64,000 nucleotides of DNA from Leeuwenhoekiella marinoflava DSM 3653. Lineage in GTDB: Bacteria > Bacteroidota > Bacteroidia > Flavobacteriales > Flavobacteriaceae. Positions 55,007 to 64,000 of the stretch are shown here, one piece after another. Made by a program: the position numbers and the translations under genes. How positions within the stretch are numbered: position 1 is the first letter of the stretch; each line of letters begins with the position of its first letter. The notes under the pieces were generated by a model. That model did no database searches. It had not been told where the DNA came from and saw only the letters and a list, made by a program, of their open reading frames with translations. The stretch lies in contig NZ_FQUN01000004.1 of NCBI RefSeq assembly GCF_900129005.1, positions 280,986-344,985 on the forward strand. The letters run 5' to 3'.

Positions 55007-58000
55007 ATGCAAAAACTTTTACTTTCGTTATTTTTTTTACTTTCTTTTGCTTGCAATACCGCAAACAGCCAGACTCTTGCTCCCGGAGATATTGCTTTTT
55101 TAGGTTATAATACGGATGCAAACGGAACACAAGACCATTCTTTTTCTTGGATTACACTAGAAGATCTATCTGCTGGAACGGTAATCTATTTTACCGAAGA
55201 AGGTTGGAATGCTAACGGGAATACATGGTATGCGGGAAACGAAGGACATTATTCATGGACTGCTACAGGAGCAACACCTGCCGGAACAATTATATATGTT
55301 TATGAAAATGGTTCAACAAATGTTTTAATTTCTTCTGTCGGCAGTATGTCCTCCCTTTTAAGCGGAACGGGTTGGAATCTTTCGGGAGGTGATAACCTAT
55401 TTGCCTACCAAAGCACTACCGGAGCGAAGCCCAGCTCTCCTACTTTTTTATCTGGACTGTATGGTGATGATAATTTTGCCCATACGGCAGGTTGTGACGA
55501 TGCAAATAATTGGTTCGATTGCCAGAACTGCACAGTAGTAGGACAGTCATGTGCTACAACTGGAACTGCTACTTCCGGACTTCCGAGTACGCTAACTAAC
55601 GGAACCAATGCGATTGTTTTGTTTCCTAATCCATTTAATGAAACGGACAACGCAAAATATAATGGTACGCTAACAGGAACTAAAGCTTTTGTAGCCTCAG
55701 AAATCAATAATAGAAACAATTGGGTTTATGATGATTCAAATGCCTATACCATTACCTCAGGAGCATTTAATACACCAAACATTATTCCTCCAAGTAGTAC
55801 ACCAACCATAACTACAACAGTCGCTTCAGGCATCAAAGCTACTACTGCAACCTTAGGAGGGAATGTTACTGATAACGGCGGAGTTGCAGTTACCGAGCGT
55901 GGGATTGTCTATAATACCACCGGGACACCCACAACATCAGATACTAAAGTACAGATCGGTTCCGGAGACGGTAGCTTTTCTGATGAGATCACCGGGCTTA
56001 CCGCTTCAACTACATACTATGTAAGGGCTTATGCTATTAATAATGTAGGTACGAGTTATGGAAATCAGGTGAGTTTTACGACTCTTAATTCTTTTGAACT
56101 CCCTACACCAACGGTTTATTTTAATTCCTCTACAGAGTTTTCATCCAACTTCAGTACAGGCCAACCTAGCGGACTGGCTTCGTATGCCGCATCAGGTGGT
56201 ATTGACAATACTGGAAGATTTAGTACAGGAAATATTACTGCAGCACAGATTTGGACCTTTCACCAACCTTTTTCACCTACTTTGGCAAACTGGAAAATAG
56301 GTGCTTTTATGGAAGGTACTTATATCAGTGCATTTGGAATCACAAATAAAAAGGATCCAGAAGTCGATGGTGCATTAGGTCTTCCTGCAAACGATGCAGT
56401 TACGGCTTATAGGCCTCATATTGCTATTGGAGCTGGCGATAACAATGCAGGTAGTATGGGTTTTTTCAATACAGGGGATTTAACAACTCTACAGACAGGT
56501 CTTAATTTTACTTCCAGATGGCGTTATTGGGAAATGGAAGTCTCCTATTTAGGAGCTAATCAATACCGGGTTACTGCAAGGATATTTAATGCAAATTCTG
56601 ATGGCACACTAGCATCAAGTACTCCGCTGGTAGAGCAAACACAAACAGTTACTAATGCTGAATTGGCGGGGTCTGCAGAGGCATACCTCTTTATCGGACT
56701 GGGAACAACTAACATCACTTCCATAGATGATTTTTATACTTCAACCTACGTAGCACCTTCATATTCACCTCCAACCCTAACCACTTTAACAGCAGCCTCT
56801 CTTACCGCTACCACCGCCACTTTAGGCGGCAACGTAACTAACAATGGTGGTGCAAGTGTAACAGAACGGGGTGTTGTCTATAATACCACCGGGACACCCA
56901 CAACATCAGATACTAAAGTACAGATCGGCTCCGGAGACGGTAGTTTTTCTGATGAGATCACCGGGCTTATAGCTTCAACTACATACTATGTAAGGGCTTA
57001 TGCTATTAATAGTGTAGGTACGAGTTATGGAAATCAGGTGAGTTTTACGACAGATGCACCTTCTGTTTTATTGAATACTAATCCAACAATCTCGTTTTCA
57101 AACGATGATGGTTTTTCAGATTCTAAGGCAGTAGACGGTGAAGGAGGGTCTGTAAATATTTCTGATATAGATATAGAAGCTTATCCCATAAATAGTTCTG
57201 GTACAGCTTTGACCGCTGATCCTCTGGAATATCATGATCATGTTGACTGGCCTACATATCCGCCAATCGTTACTTATGGGGGGACCTTACAACATTACGG
57301 ATGGGCTATAAAGTCTGCCAATGGAGACAATTTCTCATTGGAGAGCTTAGATTTTATGGATTGGGGAACATGGAATCTAACATTTATCATCGAGGCCTTT
57401 GATAATGGAAGCTCGAAGGGTGCAATTACATTTGCTGGGAATACCGACGAAAGTTATGTGAACCTATCTCAGTCGGGAATACTTTCCGCGGCTTTTTCTA
57501 ATGTTGATGAAATACGTATTTACAAGCAGGGAGGAGATAAAACCTGGACTGCACTCAACAATATTGAGGTGAATAGTCCTGTAATTAGTGTGCTTGCTAC
57601 TGTTACCACCACAGCTGCCTCAGGTATTACCGCCACCACAGCTACTTTAGGTGGTAATGTAACCGACAATGGCGGTGTCAGCATTACTGACAGAGGAATT
57701 GTGTACAACACCATCGGAACCCCTAATATAGATGATGACACCAAAGTCCAAATCGGCACTGGCGATGGAAGCTTTTCTGATGAGATCACCGGGCTAACTG
57801 CTTCAACAATGTATTACGTACGCGCTTATGCTATTAATAGTGCAGGTACGGGTTATGGGAGCCAAATAAGTTTTACAACCAGTTCAGCAAATAAGAGTCC
57901 AATTGTTGATGCCAATACGGGTTTAACCGTAAACGAAGGAGAGACCGCAGGTATTGATAGTGGTAAATTGCATTTTGATGATGAAGAAACAGCGGATGAT

Positions 58001-61000
58001 TCTCAACTTACTGCAACTATTACCGGTGCCGTTGCTTATGGAACCTTATTTATAGATGACAATTTGAATAATACGTTTGATTCCGGGGATGCGGAACTCA
58101 CGGTAGGTGCGTCATTTACTCAGGATGATATCAACAATGACCGACTTAGATATACCAGTACTACTGATAATGATAGTTCAGACAGCTTTATTTTTACACT
58201 AAGCGATCCGGATGGGGGGACACTTACGGATCAAACTTTTACGATTACTATTGTACTGGTCAATGATGCGCCCACTTTTACAGGCTTACCAGCATCTGTT
58301 ACCGTTACCGAAGATGCTACAGAAGATCCTTTCGATATTTCAGCGGGCACAATCAGTGATGTCGATGCCGGAGGAGGGGAATTAACGCTGAAGTTGGAAG
58401 CAACAGGAGGGGTTTTTGATTACGCTACAGGTACTGGTATTACACTTAGCGGTCAGCTTACCAGTGAAGCAACATTCACAGGTAATTTGATTGACTTAAA
58501 CAATTATATAAATACACCCTCAAATATATACTTTAGACCAGATGCCAATCTAAGCGGAAATGGAGCTGGGTCTGTAGACGTATCCATTAATGACAACGGG
58601 AATACCGGATCAGGGGGAGGAACGGATATTTTAATAAGTACAATAAGCATCAATATTACCGCCGTTAATGATGCTCCTTCCGATATACTTTTGGATAATA
58701 ACAGTATACCAGAAAACGAACCCTCGGGTACGTTAGTAGGCACACTCTCAGCCACAGATGTAGACAATGGCGATACATTTACTTATACGTTGGTTTCGGG
58801 CATAGGAAGTGATGATAATTTTGCTTTCAGTATAGCAGGAAATGAACTCCGTAGTGCAGCTGTCTTTGATTTTGATGTACAAAACAGTTATTCCATCCGG
58901 ATTAGGGTGACTGATGCCGGCGGATTGACTTTTGAAAAACCATTCACTGTCACAGTGGATGAAGTTAATGAAAGTCCATCCGATATTTTGTTGGATAACA
59001 GTAGTGTAGCTGAAAATGAAGCTATAGGAACAACCGTTGGGACATTATCGGCTGTTGACCCGAATGCCGGGGATACCTTTGTATATACTTTTGCGGATGG
59101 GGCAGGAGATGAGGATAACGATTCGTTTACTTTGACAGGAGATGAACTTCTAACAGGGGAAGTCTTTGATTTTGAAACAAAAAACACCTATACCATCCGT
59201 GTTCGGGTGACTGATTCTGAAGGATTGTTTCTGGAACTTCCTTTTAGCATAAGCATTACCGATGTCAATGAAGCACCAACTGTAGTCAATCCTATTCCGA
59301 ATCAGAATATAGACCAAGATGAGGCATTGAGCTTCCAGTTTGCCATGAACACATTCCAAGATGTGGATGGGGATGATTTGACGTATTCAGCACAATTGTC
59401 AGGTGGTGGAGCATTACCGGCTTGGCTCAGCTTTAATCCAGCAAACCGAACCTTTAGTGGAACTCCTTTAAATACGAATGTAGGTACTGTCAGTATTGAG
59501 GTGATTGCAGATGATGGCAACGGGGAATCGACAAACGACACATTTGATATAACAGTAGCAAATGTCAACGATATCCCAACTGTATCTAATGCGATTCCGG
59601 ATCAAACTGCTACAGAGAATGTAGTATTTACCTTCCAATTTGCTGCCAATACTTTTGAGGATATTGATGTTGGGGATGTATTGACGTATTCAGCCCAATT
59701 ATCAGGCGGTGGTTCTTTCCCTGCTTGGCTGAGTTTTGATCCATTGACTAGGACTTTTAGCGGGACACCGGGAAATGATGATACTGGTTTGATAACTATA
59801 GACGTTATTGCGAATGATGGAAACGGGGGAACTGTTTCTGATTCCTTTGAACTCAGCATCCAAGGAGTCAACGATGCTCCGGTCATCTCTACTCCTTTAA
59901 ACATTTCAGTGTTCGAAGACGAGCCTGAAGCACTAACAGGAATAAGCTTTACCGATCCTGACGCAGGTTCGAGTCCGGTCACAGTGACTTTTAATGTGGG
60001 TAGCGGAACTTTAGCTGCCATTTCGGGAAATGGTGTGACTGTTGGTGGTACTTCAAATTCCTTGATTTTGGAAGGGAGTTTATCTGATATCAACGCATTT
60101 ATTGCCAACGGGGAACTGACATTCACTACTGCATTAAATGCTTCTTCCGATGTGAATTTAAACATTAGTATTACCGATAATGGAAATATCGGTTCTGGTG
60201 GTGCATTGACTGATCAAGCTGATGTTACCCTTACAGTCACCGCAGTAAATGATGCTCCTGTTAACACTGTTTCTGGAACACAGCAAATTGATCAGGACGC
60301 GGCTTTGGTTTTCTCCAGTGGCAACGGAAACCTGATCAGTGTAAGTGATGTGGATGCAGGATCAAATGAAATACAGATCACACTCACCGCAACCAATGGA
60401 TTGATATCATTATCTGGTACTGGGGGGCTGACTTTTTCCCAAGGTTCTGGAGTGAATGATGGTACGATGGTGTTTTTAGGGACAATTGATAATATCAATA
60501 CTGCCCTGGATGGTTTGATTTTTAGTCCTATAGCTGGGTTTAATGGCCTTGCAAGCCTTGCCATGACATCCAATGACCAAGGTTTTTCAGGATCTGGCGG
60601 TCCACAAACCGACACGGACGTAGTTTCTATAACTGTAAATTCTATCAATCCAATAGTTACCTTAGTCACAAGCACTGCTGTAAACGGTACCTATAACCTG
60701 GAAGATGAGCTCACCGTTTTGGTTGAATTTGACCAGGCTGTTACTGTAAATACAGCTGGAGGAAGTCCAATCCTAACCTTGGAAACAGGAAGTACGGATC
60801 GGGAAGCGAGTTACATTAGCGGCTCTGGAAGCAATGTTTTGACTTTTGGCTATACCGTTCAGCAGGGAGATGTCTCGTCCGATTTGGATTATACGGCTAC
60901 AAATGCATTAGCACTTAATGGAGCCACTATACAGAATATTTCAGGAGATGATGCATTAATCAGCTTGCCTTCAACAGGATCACCCAACTCCCTTTTAGGA

Positions 61001-64000
61001 CAAAAGGATCTACAGATTGATGGAGTGATTCCGGTGATAGCCAGCGTTTCAGTACCAGCTGACCAAACCTACGTGGAAGGGGAAACGCTGGACTTTACAG
61101 TCAATTTCTCAGAATTGGTGGCGGTGACAGGCAATCCAGAAATCAGTATAAATATCGGTTCAGAAACCGAGCAGGCCATTTTTGTGTCAGGTTCAGGTTC
61201 CAGTGCACTGGTTTTTAGCTATACCGTTCAATCCGGAGATCTTGATGATAATGGAATTGTTGTAGGAAGTTTATCATTAAATGGCGGAACTATAAGGGAT
61301 GCGGCTGGCAACAACGCCAACCTCACCTTAAATAGCGTAGGGGCTACCGATCAGGTACTTGTGGATGCGGTAGCGCCTAATGGATATGCTGCCTCTTTTG
61401 AACTTGGTGCTCAAACAATTATTAATTCATCCAATGTTGAAACAGTTGAATTTGGAGGCTTAGCACTTGAAATCGGCACAATACTAAGTTATGAATTCAG
61501 CTCCTCAACCAGCGGAGCACCGATAACGGGGACAGCTTCAGTGACTTCGGAAACACAGATTTTTGATAACGCAGGAGGAGGATTTGACTTAACCTCATTA
61601 GGAGATGGAACCATCACCCTGACTATTAATTTGACCGATAATGCCGGGAATGTAGGAGCAGACGCTACAACGACTGTCACCAAAGACGCCACTGCTCCGA
61701 CAGGTTATACTGTGGCTTGGGATGAACTGCTCATCAATGCCATGGAATCTTCGAATACGTCATTCACTATTTCCAATACAGAAATAAACACAACAGCTAA
61801 TTATAGTATTTCCAGTAGTGGCGATGGCAATACAGCCACTATCACTGGTTCTCTACCTATCAATAGTGCAACGCAACAAATTCCTGTGGATGTTAGCTCA
61901 TTAACAGATGGAATTTTAACTATTGAAATCACGTTGACAGACGACGGGGATAATGAAGGAAGTATTATTTCAGCAAATAATGCAACATTAGACCAAACAG
62001 CACCTGCAAGTCCTTCTATGCCGGATTTATCAGCTGCCAGTGATACAGGTACAAGTTCTACCGATAATATTACCGCCGACCAAACTCCTACGTTTACCGG
62101 AACGGCGGAAGCAAATACTTCTGTAGAAGTGTTTAGCGAAGGTAATTCTCTGGGAACCACCACCGCCGATGGATCAGGAAACTGGAGTTTCACTTCTCCC
62201 GCTCTTACCGATGGGACTTATGCAATCACTGCTAACGCAACAGATACAGCAGGAAATGTAAGTGTAACCTCTACTGCTTTATCCATCACTATAGATCAAA
62301 ACGAATGTAATGCCCAGGCGGATTTCATTTTGAGTCCTACGGAAGGTTGCCAAACTCCATTAACGGTTTTCTTTACGGATCAATCCACCTCTGCAGATGT
62401 ATGGGCATGGGATTTTGGAGACGGAACTACTAGTTCTGCTCAAAACCCTATTCATGCTTACAATGCTTATGGAGATTTCACTGTAAAACTCACAGTAACA
62501 GATACAGAATATGGATGTTCTTCTACCATAGAAAAAGTTTTCTCCAATGATGAGTTGAGCGCTGAGTTTAATGCAAATACAACATTTGGTTGCGGACCCC
62601 TGGAAGTTGATTTTGAGGATTTATCTGTTGGGGCAGAAAGTTGGAGTTGGGATTTTGGAGACGGAACCACCTCAACAGAACAGCATCCATCCCATACGTA
62701 TACGCAGCCGGGAACTTACTCGGTAGTCTTAACTACCGATGGAGGCTCTTGCTCCAAAACAATAACAAAGACCAACTATATTCAGGTTATAGGCCCTGAT
62801 GTTGACTTTTCTACAGATATCACCGAGGGCTGCGGTCCTCTCACTGTGGCATTTACAAATAACACCATCGCAAGCTCTCCTTCTATAGGATGGGTATGGG
62901 ACTTTGGAGACGGGACAACTTCTACGCAGCAAAACCCAATACACGAGTATGCTAGCGCTGGAACCTACACAGTCAAATTAACTGTAAATGATTTAGATGG
63001 TTGTTCTAGAACCCTGACAAAGACAGATCTGATTCAGGTTAATTTGTTGGAAGCTTCCATAGTGCCAACCAACGTGACATGTAACGGAGGGTCTGACGGA
63101 TCCATAACAGCCACTCCTGATGAAGGCTTGGCACCGTTTACCTATCAATGGAACAATGGAGCATCAACGGCAAGCATCAACGGACTTTCTGCGGGAAATT
63201 ACTCCGTGATAATCACTGACACAAATGGATGTTCGGTAACCAAGTCAGTTGAGATTACTGAACCAATACCTGCAGCTCTTACTACCTCTACCCCGTCCTT
63301 AATAAGCCACTCAAGCGCAGAACTAGGGGGGGAATTATTAAATGGATTGGATTGTGAACAGGAAACAGGAATTGTCTATGCGACCACTTCCAATCCTGAT
63401 ATCTCAGATACCAAAGTTGCGATGACTTTGACCACTAATCTCTTCGGGGAAGCTGTCACAGGCTTACAATTCAATACGACGTATTACGTAAGAGCCTACA
63501 GTACTAACCAAAACGGTATGACTACCTATGGCAATGAAGTGACTTTTACCACGTCGAAAAAGACATTGGAAATCACAGCTGCTGCCGGACAGAATAAAAT
63601 CTATGGTGATGCAGATCCTGTATTTACCTTTACAGCTACTGGTTTTGAAGGAGGAGATGATGAAAGCATCCTGACAGGAGATTTAGATAGGGTTACAGGT
63701 GAAGACGTTGGATTCTATGCCATTCAGCAAGGAACTTTAGACGCAGGAGCTAACTACTCGATTGATTTTACAAGTGCAGACTTTGAGGTCAGGCCTGCCA
63801 CAGTGGGAGGAGTTAGTTTCGACGATACCAGCTTTACTTTTGACGGAACGGAAAAAAACATCGAAATCACAGGCACACTTCCGGCAGGAACGTCAGTAGC
63901 TTATTCTGATAATACAAGAACAAACGTAGGAAGCGAGGAAGCAACTGCTACCATCACAGGTTCGAACTACAATACACTAGTATTGACTGCTGATCTGACG
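55007..64000 (+). CDS. Giant exported repeat protein (adhesin-like), 5' part
   Basis: Open for 2998 codons to the end of the window without a stop. Signal peptide (1-22, ending NSQ). Domains in order: unrecognised N-terminal region (about 23-260); FnIII-like repeat 1 (55797-56085), an insert, repeat 2 (56767-57051), an insert, repeat 3 (57592-57883); cadherin-like repeats ending in NDAP (57890-58670); two cadherins (DxNDxxP-like, 58671-59280); two dystroglycan-type/putative-Ig repeats (59281-59880); further VNDAP repeats (to 60660); Ig-like domains (60660-62290); three PKD domains (WDFGDGTT, 62300-63050); a SprB repeat (63055-63280); FnIII-like repeat 4; MBG domains (63561-64000). Probably a T9SS-exported surface adhesin; the sorting domain would lie beyond the window. 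Confidence 0.85.
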   Translation, partial: MQKLLLSLFFLLSFACNTANSQTLAPGDIAFLGYNTDANGTQDHSFSWITLEDLSAGTVIYFTEEGWNANGNTWYAGNEGHYSWTATGATPAGTIIYVYENGSTNVLISSVGSMSSLLSGTGWNLSGGDNLFAYQSTTGAKPSSPTFLSGLYGDDNFAHTAGCDDANNWFDCQNCTVVGQSCATTGTATSGLPSTLTNGTNAIVLFPNPFNETDNAKYNGTLTGTKAFVASEINNRNNWVYDDSNAYTITSGAFNTPNIIPPSSTPTITTTVASGIKATTATLGGNVTDNGGVAVTERGIVYNTTGTPTTSDTKVQIGSGDGSFSDEITGLTASTTYYVRAYAINNVGTSYGNQVSFTTLNSFELPTPTVYFNSSTEFSSNFSTGQPSGLASYAASGGIDNTGRFSTGNITAAQIWTFHQPFSPTLANWKIGAFMEGTYISAFGITNKKDPEVDGALGLPANDAVTAYRPHIAIGAGDNNAGSMGFFNTGDLTTLQTGLNFTSRWRYWEMEVSYLGANQYRVTARIFNANSDGTLASSTPLVEQTQTVTNAELAGSAEAYLFIGLGTTNITSIDDFYTSTYVAPSYSPPTLTTLTAASLTATTATLGGNVTNNGGASVTERGVVYNTTGTPTTSDTKVQIGSGDGSFSDEITGLIASTTYYVRAYAINSVGTSYGNQVSFTTDAPSVLLNTNPTISFSNDDGFSDSKAVDGEGGSVNISDIDIEAYPINSSGTALTADPLEYHDHVDWPTYPPIVTYGGTLQHYGWAIKSANGDNFSLESLDFMDWGTWNLTFIIEAFDNGSSKGAITFAGNTDESYVNLSQSGILSAAFSNVDEIRIYKQGGDKTWTALNNIEVNSPVISVLATVTTTAASGITATTATLGGNVTDNGGVSITDRGIVYNTIGTPNIDDDTKVQIGTGDGSFSDEITGLTASTMYYVRAYAINSAGTGYGSQISFTTSSANKSPIVDANTGLTVNEGETAGIDSGKLHFDDEETADDSQLTATITGAVAYGTLFIDDNLNNTFDSGDAELTVGASFTQDDINNDRLRYTSTTDNDSSDSFIFTLSDPDGGTLTDQTFTITIVLVNDAPTFTGLPASVTVTEDATEDPFDISAGTISDVDAGGGELTLKLEATGGVFDYATGTGITLSGQLTSEATFTGNLIDLNNYINTPSNIYFRPDANLSGNGAGSVDVSINDNGNTGSGGGTDILISTISINITAVNDAPSDILLDNNSIPENEPSGTLVGTLSATDVDNGDTFTYTLVSGIGSDDNFAFSIAGNELRSAAVFDFDVQNSYSIRIRVTDAGGLTFEKPFTVTVDEVNESPSDILLDNSSVAENEAIGTTVGTLSAVDPNAGDTFVYTFADGAGDEDNDSFTLTGDELLTGEVFDFETKNTYTIRVRVTDSEGLFLELPFSISITDVNEAPTVVNPIPNQNIDQDEALSFQFAMNTFQDVDGDDLTYSAQLSGGGALPAWLSFNPANRTFSGTPLNTNVGTVSIEVIADDGNGESTNDTFDITVANVNDIPTVSNAIPDQTATENVVFTFQFAANTFEDIDVGDVLTYSAQLSGGGSFPAWLSFDPLTRTFSGTPGNDDTGLITIDVIANDGNGGTVSDSFELSIQGVNDAPVISTPLNISVFEDEPEALTGISFTDPDAGSSPVTVTFNVGSGTLAAISGNGVTVGGTSNSLILEGSLSDINAFIANGELTFTTALNASSDVNLNISITDNGNIGSGGALTDQADVTLTVTAVNDAPVNTVSGTQQIDQDAALVFSSGNGNLISVSDVDAGSNEIQITLTATNGLISLSGTGGLTFSQGSGVNDGTMVFLGTIDNINTALDGLIFSPIAGFNGLASLAMTSNDQGFSGSGGPQTDTDVVSITVNSINPIVTLVTSTAVNGTYNLEDELTVLVEFDQAVTVNTAGGSPILTLETGSTDREASYISGSGSNVLTFGYTVQQGDVSSDLDYTATNALALNGATIQNISGDDALISLPSTGSPNSLLGQKDLQIDGVIPVIASVSVPADQTYVEGETLDFTVNFSELVAVTGNPEISINIGSETEQAIFVSGSGSSALVFSYTVQSGDLDDNGIVVGSLSLNGGTIRDAAGNNANLTLNSVGATDQVLVDAVAPNGYAASFELGAQTIINSSNVETVEFGGLALEIGTILSYEFSSSTSGAPITGTASVTSETQIFDNAGGGFDLTSLGDGTITLTINLTDNAGNVGADATTTVTKDATAPTGYTVAWDELLINAMESSNTSFTISNTEINTTANYSISSSGDGNTATITGSLPINSATQQIPVDVSSLTDGILTIEITLTDDGDNEGSIISANNATLDQTAPASPSMPDLSAASDTGTSSTDNITADQTPTFTGTAEANTSVEVFSEGNSLGTTTADGSGNWSFTSPALTDGTYAITANATDTAGNVSVTSTALSITIDQNECNAQADFILSPTEGCQTPLTVFFTDQSTSADVWAWDFGDGTTSSAQNPIHAYNAYGDFTVKLTVTDTEYGCSSTIEKVFSNDELSAEFNANTTFGCGPLEVDFEDLSVGAESWSWDFGDGTTSTEQHPSHTYTQPGTYSVVLTTDGGSCSKTITKTNYIQVIGPDVDFSTDITEGCGPLTVAFTNNTIASSPSIGWVWDFGDGTTSTQQNPIHEYASAGTYTVKLTVNDLDGCSRTLTKTDLIQVNLLEASIVPTNVTCNGGSDGSITATPDEGLAPFTYQWNNGASTASINGLSAGNYSVIITDTNGCSVTKSVEITEPIPAALTTSTPSLISHSSAELGGELLNGLDCEQETGIVYATTSNPDISDTKVAMTLTTNLFGEAVTGLQFNTTYYVRAYSTNQNGMTTYGNEVTFTTSKKTLEITAAAGQNKIYGDADPVFTFTATGFEGGDDESILTGDLDRVTGEDVGFYAIQQGTLDAGANYSIDFTSADFEVRPATVGGVSFDDTSFTFDGTEKNIEITGTLPAGTSVAYSDNTRTNVGSEEATATITGSNYNTLVLTADLT
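55910..56082 (+). repeat. 173-bp direct repeat, copy A
   Basis: Part of FnIII-like repeat 1 of the giant gene. It matches 56879-57051 at 168 of 173 bases by my count. Confidence 0.85.
56879..57051 (+). repeat. 173-bp direct repeat, copy B
   Basis: Part of FnIII-like repeat 2; five differences from copy A. A third, more diverged copy lies about 57705-57880. Confidence 0.85.

Noticed and set aside
57520..62944. Long minus-strand open frames opposite the giant gene
   Set aside because: They are low-complexity shadows (Pro/Ser/Val-rich) of the Thr/Gly/Asp-rich plus-strand repeats, with no start context or family match.

Overview
The window comes from a Bacteroidota chromosome, most likely a marine member of the Flavobacteriaceae. 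The signs are AT-rich DNA, promoters of the TTTG-N17-23-TAnnTTTG type, A-rich leaders instead of strong Shine-Dalgarno sequences, a PorD-type T9SS component, a Bacteroidota-style omega subunit, an RprXY-like two-component pair, a SprB-repeat protein, and a 5'-nucleotidase split into two genes. The genus cannot be decided from the window. I see no rRNA or tRNA, no CRISPR array and no DnaA-box cluster, so no oriC can be placed although dnaA is present.

1-39.5 kb is dense conserved chromosome. It carries the 3' end of mltG, a small transglycosylase-like exported protein, a dnaA/LMW-phosphatase/RsmI-like methyltransferase block, a thioesterase, yigZ, an EamA-HAD-ribD operon, a GNAT-prmC-LOG-ligA run, two paralogous membrane proteins, the split nucleotidase, an operon from an unknown gene through dapA, then bamD-rpoZ-coaBC-porD, recN, fabI, a glycosyltransferase, ybbR-coaE, a histidine kinase/response regulator pair, an exonuclease/GIY-YIG-lipoprotein-channel-miaA operon, yggS, DUF1015, hbd, a monooxygenase with a SAM hydroxide adenosyltransferase, phoH, purC and an AGCS symporter. 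Most is housekeeping: cell wall, outer membrane assembly, CoA, lysine/peptidoglycan precursor, riboflavin, purine and fatty acid synthesis.

39.5-52.2 kb is a decaying accessory region. Intact genes (a GH16-like lipoprotein, a serine hydrolase, an exported protein with plant glucan-water-dikinase domain order, an ECF sigma factor with a four-helix membrane partner, an NDH-2, an esterase-fold protein that has lost its nucleophile, and a 32-residue Lys/Ala/Pro-rich protein) sit among at least five gene remnants: a receiver/PAS regulator, a DUF2200 gene, a YdeI-type gene joined to a DUF1801 gene, and a Bacteroidota conjugation coupling protein of the TraG/VirD4 type. An AbiEi-like antitoxin without its toxin follows the conjugation remnant. 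Degenerate palindromic repeats related to CTCGATAATCGAGAT occur in at least seven intergenic gaps across the window.

53.2-64 kb holds a possible cell-surface module: a phage tail-collar (microcystin-dependent-protein-like) gene, a type 1 periplasmic-binding-fold protein without a signal peptide, and the first 2998 codons of a giant exported repeat protein (FnIII-like, cadherin, Ig-like, PKD, SprB and MBG domains) that runs off the window. This module is the best candidate for an undescribed system. All family assignments were made by eye; no database search was run.
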